DNA of 64,000 nucleotides from Gadus chalcogrammus (taxonomy: Eukaryota > Chordata > Actinopteri > Gadiformes > Gadidae), in assembly GCF_026213295.1 (NCBI RefSeq), contig NC_079432.1, positions 15,053,761 through 15,117,760 of the forward strand, read 5' to 3'. Each line of letters starts with the position of its first letter. The first letter of the stretch is position 1. Positions 8,426-20,695 of the stretch are shown piece by piece. A model generated the notes under the pieces. The model did no database searches. It had not been told where the DNA came from and saw only the letters and a program-made list of their open reading frames with translations. The position numbers were made by a program, and so were the translations under genes.

Positions 8426-10405
8426 AGATGAATTGTCCTATTGGTTTTAGTAGCCAATCCACAACCAGTGTGTAGCACCCACTTGGGTGATGCATGGCAG
8501 CCAACTAAAACAAATCTTGCCTAATTATTGAGAAAATGAATATATATCAATATATATCAAAATGCATTCAAATAAATATTTGTTTAACTTCTTCACTCAT
8601 TATTTAAACCCTTTTACTCTATCTTTCTTATTAATGGTATTTCCCTTTTTTACAACTGAAAAAAAAATGCATTGGAACAAAAAACAAGAAGTGTTTAATA
8701 TAGGACATTTGTCACCCCCTAGTGTCGAAAGAGCAGCTACACGAAAGTAGCTGAAGCCATTGGGTGACTCTTGCGTCTTGCTTTACGCCGTAAGCTGACC
8801 AAGCGGCCTGTAATGAGGAGGACGAGAACATCTATATCAAGCCAATTAACATTGTATTCGTTTGGATTGTTTTATTTTTTAATGAACATGTCTCTCGTTT
8901 GTAAATGAGTCCTGTCAATATTCCTATTTTTATTCCTGGCTTTCATTTATTCCTAAAATAGATCTACAATCTCTTAATTAAATTGCCATGAAAACAAAGT
9001 CATCAACAATTATTTTATCAATCTGCAAGTATGAGATCAAAAGGTTTTAGGACATCACTGACCACTCATTGTCATGCCATACCTGTCTATACTTTGTACT
9101 GTAGGCCTATATATTTTTACTTTTAATGTTTCTGTTGTTGGTACTAGGACTGGATGTCAGCACTTTTGCTAAACGTTGCCATGTTAACATCTTGTAGGTT
9201 TTTACTGATGTTGATGGCTGCTCTGTCCCTATCGATCAAACATAAATAAACTTGGCTCGATTGAAAATGTAAATTTTTTTTGCACCGAAAGTAAACCGTA
9301 CAACCTGATTCCAAACATTAATGGAAAGGGTATTAATGGGCCTGTAAATGGCTCCCTGAACCGGAGCCGTGGCTTGTCCTCAGGTGCCATTCGGCCTTTT
9401 TTCAAACAAGGAAACGCCCCATCCCTATGTGTTGTGTTATACTCTTTGTGATAAGTATATACTAGTTCATCCCTCTAGCATGTTTTGTTGATGCCTGTTT
9501 CTGTGGTGAGCACTAGTGCATCTCTTAATTAAGTTGTATTTTCAATAAGTTATTTTAGGGATTTACATTCCTCTTCAAATGTTGAAACCGTTTCTACTTT
9601 CCATGTTGGTTTATGCAAAATAAACCCATGGAGGCAGGCCATGTTTCCTTGCTTTTCGAAATACCTGACTATGCATAGTCTTTTGTTGTGCCTTTAGTGC
9701 ACAGACATCTATGAATGCTTGTTTTTTTTAAACAAGGTACCGACCCATTCCTATGTGAGCATGTGTTGTACTTTTTTTGATAAGTTATGTGCTAGTTAAT
9801 CACTCTGTCTTGCCTTGTTGGTTGGTGGGCCTAAGGTATAGTGTGTATCGTAGGTGTCTCAATTGTTTCCCTTACGTTATTATTCAGGGACTCTTTCTAT
9901 CTCTTACACATTGTCTGTCTGAATCTCTCTCTCTATGCCTCGTTCTCATTATTACTAGCCGAAGACTTGTGCTGCATACCACCTAACAAACTGGAATTAG
10001 GCCTATGTCAATCTTACAATGTGATATTATGAAGGCTTCATGTTAAATACATTTCAGATCACTTTGTTTTTAAAGGGATTTATGAGAGAAACCACTTGCA
10101 TCGTTTTTTTTATCCATCATCAACACAAGCTAGGGGGAACCATAGTTAAGATCAATGACATCACAAAAGAGTCTGGCTTAAAAATAATAATCAAGGAGAC
10201 CATCTCTGTAAATAGGCCTGCCAATGGCTAAACTCTTAATTTATCATACGATGAACCCATGACGCTGGTCGTATAGGCTAGCATCATGCTGATTGCAGGC
10301 TTTGGGACTGTGGGCCTACAGTAGGCTACAGTGCCGTATGGTAGGCATACATTATGAACGCTACATCAAATTGCCTCTGCTGAAATGTCAACAGCCAACA
10401 CTATA
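8426..10405. other. Gene-free AT-rich stretch; ankrd9 3' flank
   Basis: No credible coding region. Several AATAAA-like signals occur, for example near 9243. The end nearest 10405 should contain the 3' UTR of ankrd9 (minus strand), but no definite polyadenylation site can be fixed. Confidence 0.5.
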
Positions 10406-11314
10406 CTACACAAATCTCATCCTCGATCTCTCGCGGGAAGGACCGGAACAGGGGGTTAAACTGAGCGGCTTCAGTGAGGACGGGATGGGGAGCTCCAGTA
10501 GGCTGTCCGGAAACCTCGCTGGGCTCAATTGTCGGAGAACAGTCTGCATGGCGGAGAGGACCAGCGCCGCGGGGGTCTTCCCCACCAGGTACTGAAAGGT
10601 GGCCTCGCCTAGAGCCTTGGACCAGAAGTCCGGCTCCTTGCCGAGAACGCCTTTCATTTTGAAGTGACACCCGGCGGGCATGAACATCAACAAGTTGTCC
10701 AGAGTTCGTCTTCTTTCCGCCGGTGTCACATTGCTGGGCTCCCTGAAGCGTGCCAGCAGCACGTCTAGCGGGGTCCTGCCCTGGTGGTCCTCCACGCACG
10801 GGGACGCACCGTTGCCGAGGAGCATAGTGACAGCCTCGGGGCGCTCGAGTTCACACGCCAAGTGAAGTGGCGTTTTGCCGTCATCTGCGTGCAGACATCC
10901 CCCCTGGCGCGTGTAGGAAGGGATGCTCGGCTTGGTGCGATGCACTTCCTGCAGGATGAGACCCAAGATGTACCGCCTGTCGTAGCGAACAGTCATTGCC
11001 AGATGTGGGGCTGACGAGGGGCAGCAGCAGAACCGCTCCCCGGGCCGAGAGAGCGCCTCGTCGGTGTAGTGGCTCAGCAAGTAACGGGCGTACGGCTGGT
11101 GGTCGTGCACTATGGCGTACAGCAGTGCCTCGGACGGGTTGTAAGTTCTTTGGGTGTCGTCGACCTCCTGGTAAAACGTCTCCATGGTCCGCATGTCCTC
11201 CAACATCCACACGGGTTTGAGGTCCCGCACGGCCTGGTAGAATAGTAGCGAGAAGTACTTCCGTGGCTTGTTGTCATTGATCTGCATCCCGGGGATGTTG
11301 GTGGACAACGCCAT
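10406..11314 (-). CDS. ankrd9: Ankyrin repeat domain-containing protein 9
   Basis: A single uninterrupted coding exon of 302 residues, close to the ~317 of mammalian ANKRD9. The start at 11314 (MALSTNIPGMQ) matches the family beginning before the conserved FYQAVRDLKPVWMLEDMR region (residues ~25-42). Ankyrin-type helices occur at ~60-82 (SEALLYAIVHDHQPYARYLL) and ~101-123, with two clear repeats at ~145-190 (DGKTPLHLACELERPEAVTMLL and QGRTPLDVLLARF). A C-terminal helical region with LGKEPDFWSKALGEATFQYL follows. In mammals ANKRD9 is reported as a substrate receptor of cullin-RING ubiquitin ligases and as a regulator of IMP dehydrogenase; a similar role here is inferred from homology. The nearest genes are fucosyltransferase remnants on both sides. 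Confidence 0.95.
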   Translation of the reverse strand: MALSTNIPGMQINDNKPRKYFSLLFYQAVRDLKPVWMLEDMRTMETFYQEVDDTQRTYNPSEALLYAIVHDHQPYARYLLSHYTDEALSRPGERFCCCPSSAPHLAMTVRYDRRYILGLILQEVHRTKPSIPSYTRQGGCLHADDGKTPLHLACELERPEAVTMLLGNGASPCVEDHQGRTPLDVLLARFREPSNVTPAERRRTLDNLLMFMPAGCHFKMKGVLGKEPDFWSKALGEATFQYLVGKTPAALVLSAMQTVLRQLSPARFPDSLLELPIPSSLKPLSLTPCSGPSRERSRMRFV

Positions 11315-11552
11315 TGCTGTGCCCAGCGACCCGCCTCTGGAGTTGTCCTTAAAACTTTCCGAAATATATTAATGGTGCGCTATAACGACATGCTAACTCG
11401 AATAACTGCTATTTTAACGATTGCACAAGCAGGGCGAGGACATGGAAAGCTGACACACCCTTTATAAACTCATTCGAGCATACATTCCTGCTAACACAAT
11501 CACACATTGAACTGCATTGTAAACAGGTCGTTCCTCTGCAGTATCACGAAAC

Positions 11553-11563
11553 TGCGCATGCGC
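11553..11563 (-). promoter_or_regulatory. NRF-1-type site in the ankrd9 promoter region
   Basis: TGCGCATGCGC is a perfect palindromic NRF-1 consensus 239 bp upstream of the ankrd9 start codon. A TTTATAAA box at 11461-11468 lies between it and the ATG. Together they mark a plausible promoter; transcription start is not known. Confidence 0.42.
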
Positions 11564-13318
11564 TAGCAGTTACAAACTCATGCTCCCCTTTTACCGACAG
11601 GGGCGATAGGGAGACCACAACCTGTCTAAAGACTATTAAGTGAAGGAACTCAGTGTAGTTGTAAGATTATCATAATTTCCATTCCATTCCATGCAGGGTG
11701 ACCCAGGCCAGGTGAGGCTGCTTGAACCAGCCTTCATCCACACTACACATCCAACAGTGTGGTTTTCCATGTTTTAAATGTCTTAAGTCGACTGTTGATT
11801 CATTTATAATTTACACATTTGAGGACAGGCACTTTTAAAGTCTATTCATTTATCCAATGTTAACATCACAACAGTGCCCTGTAACACTTAAATATAAATC
11901 TGAATGTGGGTTTTCCCAAAATAATGAAAACCTATTAATAAATAGGAAAGACAGTTTTAAAGAAATGTTCCAGAAGGTAAATGTTAGCAAAACAAATGTT
12001 TGTTTAAAGGAACCTGCAAAATTGCTGTTTGACAAACACAGTCTGATACAATACAACAACTACAACGAGAGAAAACATTAGGATTTCCTCCAAATGTATA
12101 TTGTAGTATATGACTGGTACTTTATGTTAAGAAAAAAGCTGAGTGAATGAAAGAAAGAAATCCCCCCAAAAAAATCAAAAGTTAGCCGTGTGACGAAAAT
12201 CTGATGGTAGGTTTGATGATGTAAAGAAAGACTAAAACAACTGATTGGCATCAATACCACAAAACAGAACCAAGGGAAACTGTTGAGAACCTATCCTACT
12301 GCCTGTTCAACAGAGGCAGTGAACCACAGGCCGGGTGATGGCACCATAGCAGATGCTTATGACCAACAACTACAAGTGAATGATTAAACTTAACATTACG
12401 AAACATTGTGTGCGCCTCCTGGATTGAACCGGCAGCGAAGACGATAGCCGATGTGCGGCCTGTTGTACATATACGGCTAGGAAAAAAGGGCCTACAAGGA
12501 CACAGAGTAACTGTCCTGAAGCTACAGCTAGCTAACCTCAGAAACGTTATTATATACAGAATAAGATAGGAGGTATGATACAAATATGGTGAATACACCA
12601 TGAACCACATATTACCGTTTTAAAATTGCACTATAAGTGAGTATTGTACCGTATAGGCACAGTGTAGACACAGATGTTACAGTATAGTATAAGTATGAAT
12701 ACAACCTGTGAGAGATGAACGGACAGACGGACAAAGGCGTCTAGTACAAATGTTGGTAGCTGGAGGAGGGTGAGGTGTGTGTTGGTACAGGGTGGAGGGG
12801 GGGGAACTTCATCCGAACTGAGCTTTATAATAAATAAATTATAAATAGGCCTACTGTTCAGTAAATATAGAATTATGGCTTGTAATCTTTCCATCATATT
12901 TCCTTTCCATGTTTCCTTTGTAATGATTTCCATTTGTTTTTGTTGCTTTCTGGTTGGTAAGTGAACAAACTGGGAGCATTAGCCATCTTTCTGACGATTG
13001 CTCTCCACAATTTGCCCCATCTATGCCTTCTTGCAGTAATGTTGGGTATCGTGTGTCTCGAGTGCAGGCTGGCACTCTTTACTCCGCAACTGCATTTTTT
13101 AATTTTTACTGTTTGCATTCACATAAAGGGCGTTTTCTACGGCTCAATCAATCCACAATTGGGAACTTTGTACCATGACCAATGTATATGTAGTAGAACA
13201 TTGTGAAAGTAACCGCCTATATGTTTCTCAATATATGGTAATTGAAGTAAGTAAACTACATTTATAAACCCATAATTCTCCGTTATATATAGGCCTAAAA
13301 CCACTCAGCCTCCCCGGT
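11564..13318. other. Intergenic sequence upstream of ankrd9
   Basis: No coding region could be supported. Features seen are a degenerate SINE around 12330-12460 and AT-rich unique sequence. A noncoding 5' exon of ankrd9 could lie here. Confidence 0.45.
12330..12460 (-). repeat. Degenerate tRNA-derived SINE
   Basis: On the minus strand there is a B-box-like GGTTCAATCC (about 12425-12434). About 75 bp further on comes a decayed tail, TAAGCATCTGCTA, matching the TAAAAGCGTCTGCTAAATG tail of the other SINE copies. Confidence 0.4.
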
Positions 13319-13326
13319 GTCCGAGA

Positions 13327-13353
<27 letters not shown>
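13327..13353 (+). repeat. Poly-C tract (27 C)
   Basis: Run of 27 C flanked on both sides by GGTGTCCGAGACC, so the tract lies inside a short direct repeat. Confidence 0.95.
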
Positions 13354-13357
<4 letters not shown>

Positions 13358-13918
13358 TCCGAGACCCCCCCCGATGTCCTCAGTCAGAGTCAGCCGGGGG
13401 GGCGTGAGGCGTATCCACGGACAACAGGAGCGTCTTGTCACCTGGCGGGAGAGCGGACAAAGCACCCCTGTAATCCCTCTATCCCTCAGTGAACAGGGGT
13501 TGTAGCCAATTCAGTGGACCATTGTCGCTCCCACTGACCACTAATACCACTAGGGGCCCTAAGGCTATAGTGGTCCGGGACCATCTAGCGAGGGGTCTGT
13601 GAGGGGGTCTTTGTGGTCCCAATCCATCTTGTGCCTTATCTGGATGCGTTGGCGACATTGTTCGCTGAATGAATGTCAAAGATCATAATCCCTTGTCTAT
13701 TATGCTCTTTTGTAGATTATGCCTGTGTTCTTATTGTTGCACTGTATATTGCAGTTTGTGTGGTAAAGGGTCACCTAACCTAGGTTTGTAGGGATATAGA
13801 TATATATTTCTATCTGTCTGTAGATATGTATCTATCTATCGATCGATCCATCCATCTATTTATCTATGCATGTGACTATTTAATTGACCTGTTTATACAT
13901 TTGACCTGTGGTCTATAA

Positions 13919-14159
13919 GGTCCCTGTGCTCCGGACCAGTCCCTCAGTGGAGTGCTGCCTGGTCCGTCCCTGGTCCCTGTGCTCTGGACCAGTCCCTCAG
14001 TGGAGTGCTGCCTGGTCCGTCCCTGGTCCCTGTGCTCCGGACCAGTCCCTCAGTGGAGTGCTGCCTGGTCCGTCCCTGGTCCCTGTGCTCTGGGCCAGTC
14101 CCTCAGTGGCGTGTTGCGGGGTCCGTCCCTGGTTCCTGTGCTCCGGACCAGTTGTTGAG
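13919..14159 (+). repeat. 53-bp minisatellite (4.5 copies)
   Basis: Units begin at 13919, 13972, 14025, 14078 and 14131 with GGTCCCTGTGCTC. Copies 1-3 are almost identical; copy 4 diverges and copy 5 is partial. Because 53 is not a multiple of three, the array is open in three frames, producing spurious ORFs. Confidence 0.95.
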
Positions 14160-14329
14160 TTGCGTCCGTCGCGTGGTCCTCATACACTGTCTCTCCTTCG
14201 GCAACTTTTGTCAGCTATCATGTCTTCGGTGAACACAGCTTGCACATGGACAATATTTGGCGGCTATGGCATGGACAGCAGTGCTTTCATTAATATTCTT
14301 GAGGAAATTACTGAAATCGAATAAAAAAA

Positions 14330-15428
14330 GCATTAATCACCAGATGGTTAAATATTAAATGACTATAATGCCATAAAAAGTGTTTCTCCTTATCTAGGTT
14401 CTCCTTAATTACCACATAATAATACTCAAAGCTTCAATAATGTGGATTTTATGGAAATCTAATTTCACAGCATACCTGTGGGAAGTAAGGGAGCTGGCGG
14501 GGATTGAGGATGAACTAGGATTTCATTTATTTATTATAATTTCGAAATACTTCACTTTTATTCACCGATATTAAAGTAGCAGGCAACCTAAAACCGGGCT
14601 GAAATAGGGGGAACACTACTACTTAAAATTAAACATGAATATTAAGATGATGCAAATAAAACTAATGTAATTACATTTACTTGACCCATAATGCCGGTAA
14701 AGTGGAATGAATACTTGATTATGGCATTGCTTATGTTTCTATCTCGCTGGTCTCATCACAAAAACAAACTTAAACCCATCTAACTAACCATATTCTTCAT
14801 CTGTGAACTCTGAGTCTGGACGAGTCTGGACCGCCAGCCTGGCCCATTCCACAGCAACTCGTATTGAATTAAACTGATAATGAACTAATCCAGAAAGTGC
14901 ACATAGGCCTACTTTGAGGCGTCCCCCCAGTGGGCTGTTGTTAGTTCCCGTCTGCCGCTGAAGGGTCACATTTGTAATTCAAATGTAATCCTCTGACTCA
15001 AACCCTCTATTTGTGGATTCAGACATTGGTTTCAAGGAGTGAAAACATTGTTGTAGCTGAGATGAGGATATCCAGGAGCCAGAATTCTAAATACTAAATA
15101 AAATAGTTTGCTTTCCATGGCCCCGTTTCAAATCGAATCTGTAACACGTATTAGAAACATGTTGGTTCGGCATGAATTCTAAATCGCACAGAGGCTATCA
15201 AATAGCGTTTGATTATGCTTATATTTGATTCCTTGCCCTTGTAAGCCTTTTGTTTGTTCAGGCCTATTTTCTTAAATTTCTTAATAAAGTAATACAATTA
15301 GTTTATCTTAAAATGGATTTTAAGAAAATTTTAAATTAATTTTAATTGATGAGCATAACGCCTACACTGTACAATATACATGACAATCTTGTTAACGTCA
15401 ATCCTGTTTGCAATCTTGTCTTTTTTCA
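14330..15428. other. No gene seen
   Basis: AT-rich unique intergenic sequence without recognised repeats or coding potential. Confidence 0.5.
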
Positions 15429-15575
15429 GCGTCCAACCCTGCTCCAACTTTCAGTGTCGTCTGCAGTGTTTCATTTCTTTGGGCACCTTTTTTCTTTGCA
15501 TTTAGCACTCATAAAGTCCAATTAAAATGTAAATTGCCCCCACCTCCCCAGTAACGTACTTCATCTACAAAAAGA
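15429..15575 (+). pseudogene. Second, decayed copy of the fucosyltransferase exon start
   Basis: Compared with 8003-8158, this segment keeps the same order of landmarks. These are an acceptor-like TTTTTTCAG then CGTCCAA, TTTGGGCAC, CTTTGCATTTAGCA, CATAAAGTC, a run of C with CCTCCC, AGTAACG and CATCTACA. The frame is destroyed. It is on the same strand as the copy at 8 kb, with ankrd9 between them in the opposite orientation. Confidence 0.55.
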
Positions 15576-16236
15576 AGATGAGGTAATCAAAGTCGTGTGT
15601 CAGAGGAGCGCAGTAAAGCCACGTATATAGGAGGGGAATCCACCTACCCCCAACTCTGGTTTGACCATCGTCATGTGCTCCCACTGAAACTGAAACACTT
15701 TTCTACAAAGCGGTAGCAGTTTGTAGCAGGCAGTAGAGGTGGGGATATCGATCACAAAATATTGCCACCGTTAATGTTTACAGGCACAAAATGTTGACAG
15801 GCATTGACAGGCATTGAACGTGGTTTACATTTTAAGAAGCATACCTACCTTTCATAAAGTACTAGCGTATTGTATCATCTTACACACAGAAAAGACAGAG
15901 AAAGAATCTTGTTCAAAGGATGTGCAATTAAGAGGAGACAAGAGACTGAAATTGATTGTTTTAATGTTCAGAGTCTGATTCATGAAGCTGTTGTAATTAA
16001 TTTAAAAACAGGAGCGTTCCCTTTCTGTTGTCCAAAGTTCATTTGCCGGTTTTATATCAGCTAACGTCATATTTTTTGTTGCATTTCCTTCTGTATCAGC
16101 TAAATTAGTACGTTGGAGCTTGTGTGGCTGATGGCTGGTTTAAGCAGCCTTACCTGGCCAAGCCAGTCCAAACCTGTCTGTTTGGAATCTGGAGCTGGGT
16201 GAGGCTGCACACCTTAAACATTGAGTGATCAGTGTG

Positions 16237-16290
16237 CACGGGTTAAACACACTCAGGTTAAACACACTCGGGTTAAACACACTCAGGGAC
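16237..16290 (+). repeat. 16-bp tandem repeat
   Basis: GGTTAAACACACTCAG-type units repeated about 3.5 times with single-base changes. Confidence 0.8.
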
Positions 16291-16876
16291 AGCTCTTGCA
16301 TGGCAGTGCAGCACCATTGACATGTTAATTTTCTTAAAGAGCATAGCCGATTGAACCCCACCACCCTGTGTCCTTTGTCTGGAGGGGCCCAGAAAAGCCC
16401 CCTAGTGTGTGGCAGCCATCGTGTAGCACCAGCTTTGATTATCATATGACTAAGAATCGTGACGCCCTATACTGACGTATATTTTACTCTGATCAAAAAG
16501 GTATCTCAATCAATTGCCCCCATGTAGGAGTCTGGTGGTATTGGTTGTAGTTTGTGCCGGTGGCTGGTGCATAGAGGGATGTAGTAGTGCTATTTTTTGG
16601 TGTGGGGGGGGGGGGGTTATTGTCCACTGATAATTGTGTTCATGTTGGCACATTCATTTACAATAATGAAAATAATATTTTTGTTATTTTCCTTTATCTG
16701 TCCTGTGTTTTAACAAGCATTCAGTGGAAAGCAAATTGCTTGCTATATCCATGCTTCAGTTGGCAATCAAACTCAGGTGTCACAGGTGGCATCACCTTAT
16801 AATGATTGCTATCATTGGCATATCATTCAGTGGTCATGAAAAATGTATTCAGGTTTTGATGATGTATTTCCTTCAG

Positions 16877-17021
16877 GAATCGTGACGCACTGCTCTCCCC
16901 TGCATGAAAATACATAGGCCGCTCTGAATAATAGGAAATATCTATTGATATCGGCGATTCTGGTATGATTACTTTGTATCGGATCGAAACAAAGCTTTGC
17001 AGTATCGCCCACCGCTAGTTG
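16877..17021 (-). mobile_element. hAT terminal fragment
   Basis: On the minus strand the segment starts TAGCGGTGGGCGATACTGCA and continues with ATCGATCC/GATATC-rich sequence, the usual look of a common fish hAT end. The partner end is not found nearby. Confidence 0.42.
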
Positions 17022-18223
17022 GTATGGAGTTCTACAGTAACTCCTGCCATGGGGGATGCGATGTATTCTAAAAACGACAACCTGTGTTTTTATAGTAATT
17101 TCTGGTCCAAAATTACGTGAAAATGCAGAAATCAGAGCAGCTAAATGCAGCCCAAATTGAGCAACTATTTTTGGGCCTCCGAAAGGCCATGACGGGCCTA
17201 CCAGATCCAGCCCAACAACAACTTTAATGGACGTCTGGTGCTTATATATTGAAATAGATCTATTGTTCACATAAACAAGCTTATATTAATTCAACATCTC
17301 CAACACAACACAACTCATAAAGATAATGTTTGCAACTTAGAGGTTTTACATCAATACATTATATCTACAATGCATAGTGGTGGGAATAGTAGAATAGGTT
17401 GACCAAGCCAAAAGCCACGTAGGGGATGTGTGACAGGGCAACGGACAGATACCTTTTATACCTTTCATTATTTGTGTGAATCAAAAAGGTTTTATCAAAT
17501 ATCTTTAGTTTATAAAACACCTCTCAGAAAACCTCATCAGCAAATCAGGCAGCGCTACATGGGGTCCAGGCCCACAGGTGGAGAAACACTGTGTGAGATC
17601 AGGTCAGTTGTCAGTCCTGACCTGACCTTACATTATCTGTTGATGCTACGATTGGTAAACATGGGCTTTGGTTTGATATTTGATATGGAACTTGGCACAC
17701 ACACTCACATTCCCCCACACACACACACAGATATGACCACACTCGGACATAAAAACACACACACACATACACTCTCACACACTTTCACAGAGCGAGTAAA
17801 TGTGCGTGTGTGTTGAGGTGAATCACACCGACAGCAGTTTAAAACACATTCAATACAAATTGGACAAAATAAATTGTCTCATATTTTTATATTTTTAGTA
17901 GCAAAAACAACCGTTTGAACCACACAAACATGTTCTTGTTATTTTTTTTTACAACTCCCAAATAGGAAATGACCCCTGTCTGCAGTCACAACTGCTTCCT
18001 GTCTGTGCCGCAGGAGGTCAAGGTCATAATGTCCATTCAAACATAGTCCTTTGGAAGTAAGATACAAAAACAGCAGTAATACAGAGACAATACCTCGTCG
18101 ACCAGAGGGGGCGCTGCGGCAAGAGCGTGGTCCATTTTGTCCCGCTGGTCTTCTGGGAACATGCTCATTTAACATTGGACAAAATACTAATGACATGGAC
18201 AACACAACAACTCAAACGTTGTG

Positions 18224-18300
18224 CATAGGGCTGCAACTAATGATTATTTTGGACGTTGGTTTGTTTTTGTCTGTATATTGTCATTAATAATAGAAAATGC
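18224..18300 (+). mobile_element. hAT-like terminal fragment
   Basis: TAGGGCTGCAACTAATGATT at 18226-18245 is the classic start of a widespread fish hAT-type nonautonomous repeat. Only the first few tens of bases are preserved. Confidence 0.4.
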
Positions 18301-18440
18301 CCATCACAAGTAACCAGAGTCCAACATGATGTATTAAATGTGCTTTTTTTATCTGACAGGCAGCCGAGAAAAACTAAAGTACTAATTTCATAAAGATCCA
18401 TGAACCAAATATTGGAATTTCAGAAGCATTCAGCAGCATT

Positions 18441-19016
18441 TGGGGTCAGAACAGTCGCATTAATATTGAATGCACAGAGAAGGATTCACAAATGTATTTT
18501 GTGATTTATATATTACTCTCTTCTCACAAATACATTTCAATGCACACACAAATGGATATCGGTATGTATGTAAAATAAATCCATAAACAAAAATAAGTTT
18601 TTGTGAATCTAGCCACATCAAGAGAGTCTCAAATATCCACATATAAATACAGACCAGTTCACACACAAATTACAACAAGTTCACAAATGAAAAGCGTCTT
18701 GTAAATTCAAGTTTAACAGTTTGTATATAAATGTAACAACATCCAAATAAATGTTGATGAAAATTGCAAACACTTTTTTAATTCATATATTTATGGATTT
18801 ATATCACATTTATTTAAAACAAGACACATTTGGATCAGAAATGTGTTTGTGAAACTTATTTTTGTTTATGGATTTATTTTACATTTATACATACCAATAT
18901 CCATTTGTGTGTGCATTGAAAAGTATTTGTGAGAAGAGAGTAATTTATATACAAATCACAAAATACATTTGTGAATCCTTCTCTGTGCATTCATTATTAA
19001 TGAGACTGTTGACCCC
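18441..19016. mobile_element. Foldback (long inverted-repeat) element
   Basis: The left arm 18441-18600 and right arm 18852-19016 are inverted copies with few mismatches: TGGGGTCA, ATTAATA, TGAATGCACAGAGAAGG, CACAAATG and ATAAACAAAAATAAG all recur reverse-complemented. The ~250-bp loop is AT-rich. It is a MITE-like or foldback element of unassigned superfamily. Confidence 0.75.
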
Positions 19017-20695
19017 ATAGCAGCACATGTTGTATTTTTTCTTGATATATCACACTCGTACTGATAAATAATCAAAAACTAGATTAGATACATTTTCTGA
19101 CGATGGACTGATGGAGGAAGAGACTAACCCAGGTGGCAGCCCTAGTTGTAGAGAGAGGGCGAGTTCACCTCCTGTGTTGAACAACCTCCGTACAGGAACA
19201 TGTTCCCATGCATTTATAGTTCGGAGTGGAGGCTTCCAGAATGATTTCTGCCAACAGATTCGGTGGTATTTATAATGTGAAGGTGACATCTCATACAAAT
19301 GAAAGTGATGCAAACCTCGCTAAAGTAGTCAGTCATACATGAACCGGAAGATGTAGCAGGAGGAAAGATGAATTGGGAGCGTCTACCCAGATGTGTGATG
19401 GGGTCACTTCCTGTGTGGACTGTACCAACCGATGGGGATGGGTTTGCTCTATGGGTGGACACTCCAACTTGTGAAGTCACTACAGGATACATTTTGAAAC
19501 GGCTCGTGATGGTTGATCAACAACACACCATCCGTACAAAACATCCAAAACCGCGGGGACTTACGCACACCACACAGACTGGATGTCTCACTGAGCGCTG
19601 CATGTTGGGAAACCTGCGGCGCCATCAAATGTCACAGCAGTAGTACCATGAGGAATTAGACGGACTGAATGAAACAAGGCTGCTTCCTGAATATGAACAC
19701 GCAGATATGGTTGTGGAAAATAAGATGTAAAAAACAACAAATGAAAAGGTCCCCCTGTGGACCGCTTGGCGGTCCTCAGAGACCTATGGCTTTGGGGGTG
19801 GTGTGGGGGGTCGTCCTGCATACACATTTCAACATTTCAAAATGGATATTACCCAGGGTCACTCGATAAACCCTCAAATATATATACTCTTTATCCAAAG
19901 TAAATATATTCACAAACACTTTTTTTTTCAACGATAATCTTTGTTGTCACACGTAAACGACTCGTAGCATCACACCAAAGCACACACACTGCGACGCGAC
20001 GTCGGCCCGGGGACCTCCGCGTGACCTCTGGACGTACGACGGAATGATTCAGATTCAACTGATTTTGTATTTTTTCATAGTCTCTAGATTTCTCTCGAGA
20101 GGGGGGGGGGGGGGGGGGGGATGACGTGTGCTTCGACCGTTCAAATGAAAAAATAACAAACTTTATCTGCATCACATATATTCAATTTACACAGCGTATA
20201 GCAGTAGTCCATCAGGGTGTCGTTTCAGAGAGCCGAGGCGCTGCTCTCTGGGCTCGTTCCCATGGTGATGTCCGTTCTTTAAACATGACTTCTGTACAAA
20301 TACCTCGAGTCAGCAGCCTGGACGTGGTAACGATTTGGCCAAAGATCTGCCCCCCCCCCCCCCCTTTATCATGTCACATCTGCCACCGTGTACGGCGGCT
20401 AACATCCAGGCACGTTGCTCGTAGCACGCAGCACTAGTTATGTCACTCGTAGCTCCTTTCCCATCGCATGAAGCTCATAGCACATCGCTCGCCAACATGT
20501 AGCTTGTCGCACGTAGCTCGTAGCCTAGCATGGCTCGATGACAACGTGGGACAAACATCCATGTTCTGGTTCATGCATCAGCGGGGTGAGGAGGTACCGA
20601 CGGGCCGAGGGTACTGGGCAGTGTTTCGGGGTCACCGCTGTGAGCGGCGCTCAGGGCGGGGGGGGGGGGGGGGGGGAAGGTTGGAGTCCTAGAGC
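19017..20695. other. lrfn2 3' flank and probable 3' UTR
   Basis: No separate gene. The portion next to 20695 is the lrfn2 3' UTR on the minus strand; it holds G/C homopolymers (20101-20120, 20350-20364, 20658-20676) and a zone around 20400-20530 with repeated CTCGTAGC-like words. No certain polyadenylation signal. Confidence 0.5.

Larger units (their letters stand above)
15576..18223. other. Intergenic, repeat fragments only
   Basis: Contains a 16-bp tandem repeat (16237-16290), a G13 run near 16604, hAT-type terminal sequence at 16877-17021, short CA runs at 17696-17795, and no credible gene. Confidence 0.5.

Noticed and set aside
8562..8750. 62-codon ORF after the fucosyltransferase fragment
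   Set aside because: AT-rich frame without similarity to the missing GT10 domain; does not continue the enzyme.
13919..14159. Possible CRISPR array
   Set aside because: Whole 53-bp units are repeated without unique spacers, and the DNA is vertebrate.
13908..14324. 138-codon ORF rich in Pro/Ser/Cys/Trp with internal repeats
   Set aside because: Produced by the 53-bp minisatellite, which reads the same peptide in successive frames; no start context or neighbours supporting a gene.
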